From an uncultured Porphyromonadaceae bacterium (GTDB taxonomy: Bacteria; Bacteroidota; Bacteroidia; Bacteroidales; Muribaculaceae): a stretch of DNA of 12,725 bases. Made by a program: the position numbers and the translations under genes. The DNA lies in the NCBI GenBank assembly GCA_900546835.1, contig UREH01000057.1:1-12725 (forward strand). The letters are read 5' to 3'. Of this stretch, positions 7,095 to 12,725 are shown piece by piece. Under the pieces are notes generated by a model. The model did no database searches. It saw nothing but the letters and a program-made list of their open reading frames with translations, and was not told the DNA's origin. The number at the start of each line of letters is the position of its first letter. The first letter of the stretch is position 1.

Positions 7095-10000
7095 ATGCGC
7101 CATACGAACATCATAAAGATTCTTATTGCGGGAATGCTCGTGCTTACGGCTGTGGCCGCTGCCGCGGCTCCCATAAGATTCTCCATCTCGAAAATAGACA
7201 ATTCCGACGGCCTTTCGTCGAACAATGTCAAAGCCATCCACCGGGACCGCTTCGGTTTCATGTGGTTCGGCACCAAGAACGGCCTCAACCGCTACGACGG
7301 CTTGAGCGTGCGCCGCTTCAATTGCTACGACCCGACAACGCGGCGCGGCAACAACAATATCAGTTCAATTTTCGAGCGTAACGATTCGCTATGGGTTGGT
7401 ACAGACCGCGGTGTATACATATACGACATGCGTCGCGAGGTGTTTACCCATATGGGCTTGCGTTCGCGCGAGGGTATAGCCGCCGACGACTGGGTGGAGA
7501 CAATATTCGGCGATAGCGATGGTAATATCTGGGTGCTTATCCCCAATCAGGGAGTGTTCCGAATCAACGGAAAGGCTATGGATTATTACAGCGTCACTGA
7601 CCACGGCGGCGACAAGGGGAAGCTGCCCCAGTGTATCACGGCCGTGGGCGATGAGATTTTCGTCGGAACATCCTTTCAGGGACTGTTTAAATACGACAGG
7701 AGCTCCAACTGCTTCAAGCAGGCTGGGCCGCCGGATGTACGGCAGCGTTTCTCCGGCATGCTCATATCCGTCCTCGCGCCGATGACCGACCACGACATTC
7801 TTCTGGGCGACACCAACGGCAATCTCCTCTGTCTCGACATTCATTCCGGCGACATGCGTGAAATCCCTTTCTCCGCGGCCGGACATGTCTACCTCCGCAA
7901 GGTATGTCGTCTCGGCGACGAGCTGTGGATCGGCACCCAGGGAGGCATATGCATACTCGACCTGAACGACGGCAGCGAGACGCGCGTAACCACTGAGACG
8001 ATGGGCGAAAGCGCTTTCACAGACAACGTTATTTACACCTTCTATCCCGACGACAAAGGGAATCTATGGATCGGCACTCTCTTCGGCGGCGTCAACTACT
8101 TCCAGCGTACAGGGCTGGTATTCGAATATTTCACCAAAGGCAGCTCGCAGCGGTCGCTTTCGGGCAACCTGCTTCGCGGCATGGCCTATACCCCCGGAAA
8201 GGTGTGGATGGGATATGAGGACGGCGGTCTTGACGCGCTGGATGTGGCCACATGCACCATCGATCGCAGCATGACCGACCGCATCCCTGAAAAAAGCGTA
8301 CTCAATCTGCAGAGCATAGGCAACACCGTAATGGCTGGAAGCGTACGACATGGTCTTTCGGTGTTTGATGCCGACAGCCGTGCCGTCAGCAATATGTGCA
8401 GTAATCTCCACGGTTCGGACAACAGTGTTTACGCCATGCTCGAGGATTCCAAGGGGAATCTATGGGTGGGCCTGGAATGGGGCCTGTACTTTCGCCCGAA
8501 TGGGAGCGGGGAGTTCTCAAACGTGACCGAACTGGGCTACGACTGGATTTCTAACATATATGAGACCCGCGACGGTCGCATCTGGATAACCACAATGGGC
8601 AACGGAGCCTGGATGTTCGATCCCCTCAAACGCAAATTCTTTCACTACGGTTTCGACGAACAGTATTCCAACGGATTGCGCAGCAACTCCGTAAGTTCGG
8701 TATTCGAGGACTCGAAGGGGCGTATCTGGCTTACCACCGATCGTGGCGGTCTGAGCCTTTTCAACCCTGACACGCAGAAATTCACAACATACAGTTCAGA
8801 GGAGGGACTGCCCGACAATGTGGTCTACAACGTGCTTGAGGATAAGCTCGGCAACCTGTGGTTCGGTACAAACAGCGGGCTTGTGAAAATGGATCCCGCC
8901 ACGCAGAAAATCAAGACATTCTCTTCGCACCGGGGCACTATGCCGCGTGGATTCAGCTACAACAGCGCTGTAGCCGACGAAGATGGCTACTTCTATTTCG
9001 GCGGCCTTGGCGGAGTGGTGCGTTTTGACCCCCTGAAAGATGTGGATACCGACAGCCTCCCGCCGCTTTATCTGACCCGCATGCGTATCGGCAACGAGGA
9101 GGTGACCCCCGGCGACGACTCCCCGCTGAAGGAGAATCTGCTGTTCACACGCACCATCGAGGTGCCGCATTCGGCCGCAACCATCAGCTTCAACGTTGCA
9201 CTCCCTTATTATGCCAACAACCAGACTGTGGTTTACAGCTACCGCCTTCTTCCCACCGACAAGGAGTGGATATACATCACCAATCCGCGAAATCTCTCGT
9301 TCGTGGGTCTTCTGCCGGGCGACTACGACCTTGAGCTTCGCGCCGAAAACGGCACGAACCAGTCGGTGAACACATATAAGCTGTCGGTACTGCCGTCGTG
9401 GTATGAATCCTGGTGGGCATATCTCATCTATGCCTCGATTTTCGGCGGTCTGCTCCTTACGGGCTGGCGCTACTACCGCTACCGCCAGGAGCGCCAGATG
9501 ATCAAGATGGCCAACGAAATGAGCATCCGCAAGGAGAAAGACTTGTATAAAAACAAGATACAGTTCTTTACCGAAATCGCTCACGAAATCCGCACGCCGC
9601 TCTCGCTGATTGGTTCGCCTCTTGAGGCTATTGACGAAATAGGCGTACGCGACGAGCGTGTGGAGCGCTACCTCAAGATCATACGCATGAATGCCAACCG
9701 CCTGCTCGATCTGACAACCCATCTGCTCGATTTCCAGAAAATCGACGGCAACCAGCCGTCGCTCAATTTCGAGAACGTCGACGTCACGGCGCTGGTGCAG
9801 AAGATTTTCAGCCGTTTCGAGCTGACCATGTCGCTGAAAAACAAAACCGTTACAGCTTCCCTCCCCGACAAGAGCATTTTCGCTACCATCGACCCGGAAG
9901 CCATTACCAAGATAATAAGCAACCTTTTCAACAACGCGCTGAAATATTCCGACTCTGCCATCGAGATTGCGCTTACGGCCGACGCCGGAAAGTTCACCCT

Positions 10001-11114
10001 CGCCGTAGCCAGCGACGGCGCGCGCATCGAGGGGGAACACCGCCTGCGTATCTTCGAGCCTTTCTATCAGATTGATCCGGAAACTTCGCATGCCGGCGGC
10101 GTAGGCATCGGGCTGCCGCTGGCGTCGTCGCTCGCCAAGCTTCACAGCGGCTCGCTCACGCTGGCCGACACGAGCACGCTGGCAAATACGTTTGTGCTAG
10201 AGATACCTCTTCATCAGGAGAATGTGGAAGTCGACAACGACTCCAATCCTGTGATGGCGGAATTTGTAATGGAGGAGGACAATGCAGTATCGACGGCCGA
10301 CCGAGCCTATTCCATGCTCTTCGTGGAGGACAACGCCGACATGCGCGATTTCCTATACGACCAGCTGAGCCGCTCGTTCAACATCGAGACGGCCGTGAAC
10401 GGAGTCGAAGCCCTCAAGCTGCTGGCAGAACGCCGCTTCGACATTGTTGTGACAGATATAATGATGCCTGCAATGGACGGCTACGAGCTTTGCTCGCGCA
10501 TTAAGGAGAACGTGGATTCGAGCAATATCCCCGTGGTGTTCCTGACTGCCAAAAACGATCTCGACAGCAAGCTGAAGGCTCTGAAATGCGGCGGTGAGGC
10601 ATATATAGAGAAACCGTTCTCCATCAAGTATTTCCGCCAGCAGATTATGTCGCTGCTCGACAACCGGCAGCACGAGCGCAAGGCCTTCCTCAAGAAGCCT
10701 TTCTTCACTATCGACAGCATGAAGCTCAACAAGGCCGACGAGGAATTCATGAACAAGGTGGTGAAAATCGTAACGGATAATATCGCCGACGAGAATTTCT
10801 CGGTGGAGGCGATGGCCGAAGCATTCTGCATGAGCCGCAGTTCGCTGCTGCGACGTATCAAGACGCTCTTCAATCTCTCGCCGGTGGAACTTATCCGCCT
10901 TATCAAGCTGAAGAAGGCAGCCGAGCTGATCCAGGAAGGTAAATACCGTATCGGCGATGTTTGCTTCATGGTGGGCATCAATTCGTCGAGCTATTTCAGC
11001 AAGCTGTTCTTCAAGCAGTTCGGTGTCACTCCGAAGGCGTTTGAAAAGCAGTGTCAGAAAAATTCCGCACCGGCCAAACTCGACGACATCACCCCCGGCG
11101 CTCCGGAAAACTGA
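7095..11114 (+). CDS. Hybrid two-component system regulator (HTCS)
   Basis: A 1339-residue one-protein sensor-regulator of the Bacteroidetes HTCS type. A signal peptide or first membrane segment (1-25) is followed by about 14 periplasmic Reg_prop repeats (about 30-650, pattern D-x-x-G-N-L-W-x-G-T), enough for two seven-bladed propellers. Then come a Y_Y_Y domain (about 685-765) and a transmembrane helix (about 774-792). In the cytoplasm lie HisKA with the phospho-accepting H830 (FTEIAHEIRTP), an ATPase domain with N-box NLFNNALKYS (943-952) and GVGIGL (1002-1007), a receiver domain with acidic pair E1078/D1079, phosphorylation site D1121, T1151 and K1173, and a C-terminal AraC-type DNA-binding domain (about 1215-1320). 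Such proteins bind an oligosaccharide in the periplasm and activate an adjacent utilisation locus. The G1 box reads DGARI (974-978), lacking the second glycine of DxGxG; I am unsure how unusual that is in this family. It lies 54 bases after the second glycosidase, so it is likely in the same operon. The ligand cannot be read from the sequence. Confidence 0.95.
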   Translation: MRHTNIIKILIAGMLVLTAVAAAAAPIRFSISKIDNSDGLSSNNVKAIHRDRFGFMWFGTKNGLNRYDGLSVRRFNCYDPTTRRGNNNISSIFERNDSLWVGTDRGVYIYDMRREVFTHMGLRSREGIAADDWVETIFGDSDGNIWVLIPNQGVFRINGKAMDYYSVTDHGGDKGKLPQCITAVGDEIFVGTSFQGLFKYDRSSNCFKQAGPPDVRQRFSGMLISVLAPMTDHDILLGDTNGNLLCLDIHSGDMREIPFSAAGHVYLRKVCRLGDELWIGTQGGICILDLNDGSETRVTTETMGESAFTDNVIYTFYPDDKGNLWIGTLFGGVNYFQRTGLVFEYFTKGSSQRSLSGNLLRGMAYTPGKVWMGYEDGGLDALDVATCTIDRSMTDRIPEKSVLNLQSIGNTVMAGSVRHGLSVFDADSRAVSNMCSNLHGSDNSVYAMLEDSKGNLWVGLEWGLYFRPNGSGEFSNVTELGYDWISNIYETRDGRIWITTMGNGAWMFDPLKRKFFHYGFDEQYSNGLRSNSVSSVFEDSKGRIWLTTDRGGLSLFNPDTQKFTTYSSEEGLPDNVVYNVLEDKLGNLWFGTNSGLVKMDPATQKIKTFSSHRGTMPRGFSYNSAVADEDGYFYFGGLGGVVRFDPLKDVDTDSLPPLYLTRMRIGNEEVTPGDDSPLKENLLFTRTIEVPHSAATISFNVALPYYANNQTVVYSYRLLPTDKEWIYITNPRNLSFVGLLPGDYDLELRAENGTNQSVNTYKLSVLPSWYESWWAYLIYASIFGGLLLTGWRYYRYRQERQMIKMANEMSIRKEKDLYKNKIQFFTEIAHEIRTPLSLIGSPLEAIDEIGVRDERVERYLKIIRMNANRLLDLTTHLLDFQKIDGNQPSLNFENVDVTALVQKIFSRFELTMSLKNKTVTASLPDKSIFATIDPEAITKIISNLFNNALKYSDSAIEIALTADAGKFTLAVASDGARIEGEHRLRIFEPFYQIDPETSHAGGVGIGLPLASSLAKLHSGSLTLADTSTLANTFVLEIPLHQENVEVDNDSNPVMAEFVMEEDNAVSTADRAYSMLFVEDNADMRDFLYDQLSRSFNIETAVNGVEALKLLAERRFDIVVTDIMMPAMDGYELCSRIKENVDSSNIPVVFLTAKNDLDSKLKALKCGGEAYIEKPFSIKYFRQQIMSLLDNRQHERKAFLKKPFFTIDSMKLNKADEEFMNKVVKIVTDNIADENFSVEAMAEAFCMSRSSLLRRIKTLFNLSPVELIRLIKLKKAAELIQEGKYRIGDVCFMVGINSSSYFSKLFFKQFGVTPKAFEKQCQKNSAPAKLDDITPGAPEN

Positions 11115-11133
11115 GCCGCCCCGGAAGGTGGGA

Positions 11134-11190
11134 ATGACGCTCTACCGCGACGCATCGCAGCCGGTGGCAGACCGCGTGGCCGATCTCATG
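11134..11190 (+). pseudogene. Possible 5' remnant of a GH3 glycosidase gene
   Basis: An ATG 19 bases after the HTCS stop opens a 36-codon frame. Its first 19 residues include YRDASQPVADRVADLM, which matches the usual start of GH3 beta-glucosidase/xylosidase-type proteins (Tyr-Lys/Arg-Asp-x-Ser-x-Pro-Val-x-x-Arg-Val-x-Asp-Leu-Leu, normally followed by Ser-Arg-Met-Thr-Leu-Glu-Glu-Lys). Here the similarity ends abruptly at codon 19 and the frame runs into the AT-rich leader of the next gene, stopping at 11242-11244 and overlapping the esterase ATG by ATGA. A purine-rich GGAAGGTGGGA just before the ATG could serve as a ribosome binding site, unusual in this window. The simplest reading is that a full GH3 gene once stood here and all but its first codons was deleted. 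It could also be a leader peptide coupled to esterase translation, or a chance match. The call rests on one short motif. Confidence 0.45.
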
Positions 11191-11240
11191 TGCCTCCGAC
11201 AATATTTCATTTATAAAATCTTTTACCGTAAAACCATAAA

Positions 11241-12725
11241 ATGAACAGACTAAAAACTTTATCGCTTCTTTCGCTGGTGGCGTTCGGCGCCTCGGCCGAA
11301 GTGGTGCTCCCGAAATTTTTCACCGACAACATGCTCGTGCAGCGCGACGCCATGCTCACCGTAGCGGGTAAGGCTACGCCTGGCGCCGAAGTAAAGGTGA
11401 CGACCGACTGGGCTAACGGCAAAGCCAAGGGAAAGGCCGGAGCCGACGGAGCTTTCAGTATAGCGCTGCCTACTCCCGGCGCGGGAGGTCCCTATACAAT
11501 TATTGTCGACGATGGCAATGGAGCCCCGGTAGTGCTTTCCAATGTGCTTTCGGGCGAGCTGTGGCTCTGCTCGGGTCAGTCGAATATGGAGTTCCCTGTA
11601 AAAGGATGGACCCAGGTGATGAACGCCGACGAAGTTGTTGCCACAGCCCGGCATCCGGAAGTGCGTCTGCTCCAGATACGTAAGAATACAGCCTACGCCC
11701 CGCAGGCAGATGCCGACGTCAATATGGGCGGATGGGTGGAGGCTTCGCCGGCCACTATGGATTTCTCGGCCATCGCCTATTTGTTCGCAAAGGAGATGAA
11801 GGATTCCCTGCAGGTGCCTGTCGGCGTAATCGACGCCACTTGGGGCGGCACGCCAGCCGAAGCATGGACTTCGGCAGAATATTTTGCCGGAGTGCCCGGT
11901 TTTGAGACAGAGGTAGATGCATTGGCTAAGGACGCCTTGCATCCCGGCTACCTCAAGGACGACTACGAGCGTCGCAACGCGCAGTGGCTCGAGCAGGGCG
12001 CCACACTTACTGACGACTTCGATCTCGCCGCCGAACAGACCGGTGATAGCTGGCTGAGCATTCAGATTCCCGCTATGTGGGAGACTTCCGTACTTCCAGG
12101 ATTCGACGGCATTGTGTGGATGCAGCGCGTTGTCGATCTTCCCGAGGATGCAGCCGGTAAGCCCTTGACTCTTAATCTCGGTCCCATCGACAATGAGGAC
12201 GAAACATATTTCAACGGATCCAAAGTGGGTGGAGAGGCCGCGTGGGATACTCCCCGTCACTATGAAGTGCCCGGCAATCTTGTTCGTGCCGGTAAGAACG
12301 TGATTACCGTCAAGGTATCCGACTACGGCGGTGACGGTGGAATAGGTGGCAAGCCCGAAGACAATTGCGTTGTTGTAGCCGGACGCACTTATCCGCTTGC
12401 AGGAGAGTGGAAATTCTCCGTGCTAAAAGATTTCTCGAAGATGCCGCCGCGTCCGGCTTCAATCTATGAGTCGAGCTTCCCGTCGGTGCTTTTCAATGCT
12501 ATGATTTCGCCGCTTAGGCTTATGCCGGTAAGGGGAGTCCTGTGGTATCAGGGTTGTGCCAATGTGGGACGTGCCGAGCAGTATGAGCCTATGTTCCAGA
12601 ATCTGATACGCAGCTGGCGTTCCATATGGGGCGAGAGTCTGCCGTTCTATTTCGTTCAGCTTGCCGGATGGCTGCAGCCACGCAACGTTCAGCCCGATTC
12701 GGAGTGGGCCGCCCTCCGCAACGCT
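11241..12725 (+). CDS. Sialate O-acetylesterase/CE20-like esterase (3' end cut by window)
   Basis: The first 495 residues of a secreted SGNH-fold carbohydrate esterase that removes acetyl groups from sugars. Residues 1-19 are a signal peptide (cleavage near GASA). An N-terminal beta domain (about 20-100) is followed by LWLCSGQSNMEFPV (107-120) with the presumed nucleophile S114, and by the block-II stretch ATWGGTPAEAW (199-209). From about 240 to 398 a jelly-roll domain is inserted (TGDSWLSIQIP, LNLGPIDNEDETYFNG), as in family members resembling beta-galactosidase sugar-binding domains. The SGNH fold resumes with VLWYQGCANVGRAEQY (433-448), then LIRSWRSIWG and LPFYFVQLAGW. Block III has C-A-N where many members have E-S-N, keeping the Asn. 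The catalytic His/Asp pair lies beyond the window. Despite the name, relatives also deacetylate plant xylan or xyloglucan, so sialic acid should not be assumed. The ATG at 11241 follows an A-rich leader; it is probably in the same regulon as the glycosidases. Confidence 0.88.
   Translation, partial: MNRLKTLSLLSLVAFGASAEVVLPKFFTDNMLVQRDAMLTVAGKATPGAEVKVTTDWANGKAKGKAGADGAFSIALPTPGAGGPYTIIVDDGNGAPVVLSNVLSGELWLCSGQSNMEFPVKGWTQVMNADEVVATARHPEVRLLQIRKNTAYAPQADADVNMGGWVEASPATMDFSAIAYLFAKEMKDSLQVPVGVIDATWGGTPAEAWTSAEYFAGVPGFETEVDALAKDALHPGYLKDDYERRNAQWLEQGATLTDDFDLAAEQTGDSWLSIQIPAMWETSVLPGFDGIVWMQRVVDLPEDAAGKPLTLNLGPIDNEDETYFNGSKVGGEAAWDTPRHYEVPGNLVRAGKNVITVKVSDYGGDGGIGGKPEDNCVVVAGRTYPLAGEWKFSVLKDFSKMPPRPASIYESSFPSVLFNAMISPLRLMPVRGVLWYQGCANVGRAEQYEPMFQNLIRSWRSIWGESLPFYFVQLAGWLQPRNVQPDSEWAALRNA

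Noticed and set aside
1..12725. CRISPR arrays, phage genes, defence systems, rRNA or complete transposases
   Set aside because: No regularly spaced direct repeats, no Cas, phage or transposase motifs and no rRNA-like sequence were seen on either strand.

Overview
The window looks like a chromosomal piece of a gut-type Bacteroidales bacterium, most likely of the Muribaculaceae/Prevotella kind. The reasons are a giant periplasm-sensing hybrid two-component regulator (HTCS) beside secreted glycoside hydrolases, a degenerate type IX secretion (Por-secretion) tail on one enzyme, a Bacteroidetes-style -7 element (TAnnTTTG) and start codons that mostly lack a Shine-Dalgarno sequence. Genes are GC-rich and the larger spacers are AT-rich. 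The family assignment rests on pattern recognition, since no marker gene is present.

Layout. 1-301 is an AT-rich spacer that probably holds the last codons of an upstream gene and a strong terminator-like hairpin. 302-1402 (+) is an enolase-superfamily dipeptide epimerase with a signal peptide. 1399-1579 is a structured, MITE-like repeat whose right end also makes a good terminator for the convergent rubrerythrin gene (1614-2198, -). The divergent spacer 2199-2479 carries a candidate promoter for a rightward cluster: two paralogous secreted clan GH-D (melibiase-like) glycosidases (2480-4507 and 4575-7040), the HTCS (7095-11114), a short remnant that looks like the 5' end of a GH3 glycosidase gene (11134-11190), and the first 495 codons of a sialate-O-acetylesterase/CE20-like esterase with an inserted jelly-roll domain (11241 to the window edge).

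How the genes fit together. The four large rightward genes look like part of a polysaccharide utilisation locus. The HTCS would sense a released oligosaccharide in the periplasm through its propellers and Y_Y_Y domain, then activate the neighbouring enzymes through its AraC-type domain. The two GH-D enzymes would remove alpha-linked side-chain sugars and the esterase would remove acetyl groups. No SusC/SusD pair is in the window, so the transport part, if it exists, lies further right or elsewhere. The epimerase (peptidoglycan-peptide type) and rubrerythrin (peroxide defence) look like separate housekeeping units.

The most unusual points are: the GH3-like 5' gene scar joined by an ATGA overlap to the esterase start; the GH-D pair, which keeps the catalytic Asp signatures but lacks the galactose-binding Asp pair of classical alpha-galactosidases; the sorting tail on only one of the two paralogs; and the GGCGGTGTGTC hairpin/repeat family around the epimerase gene.
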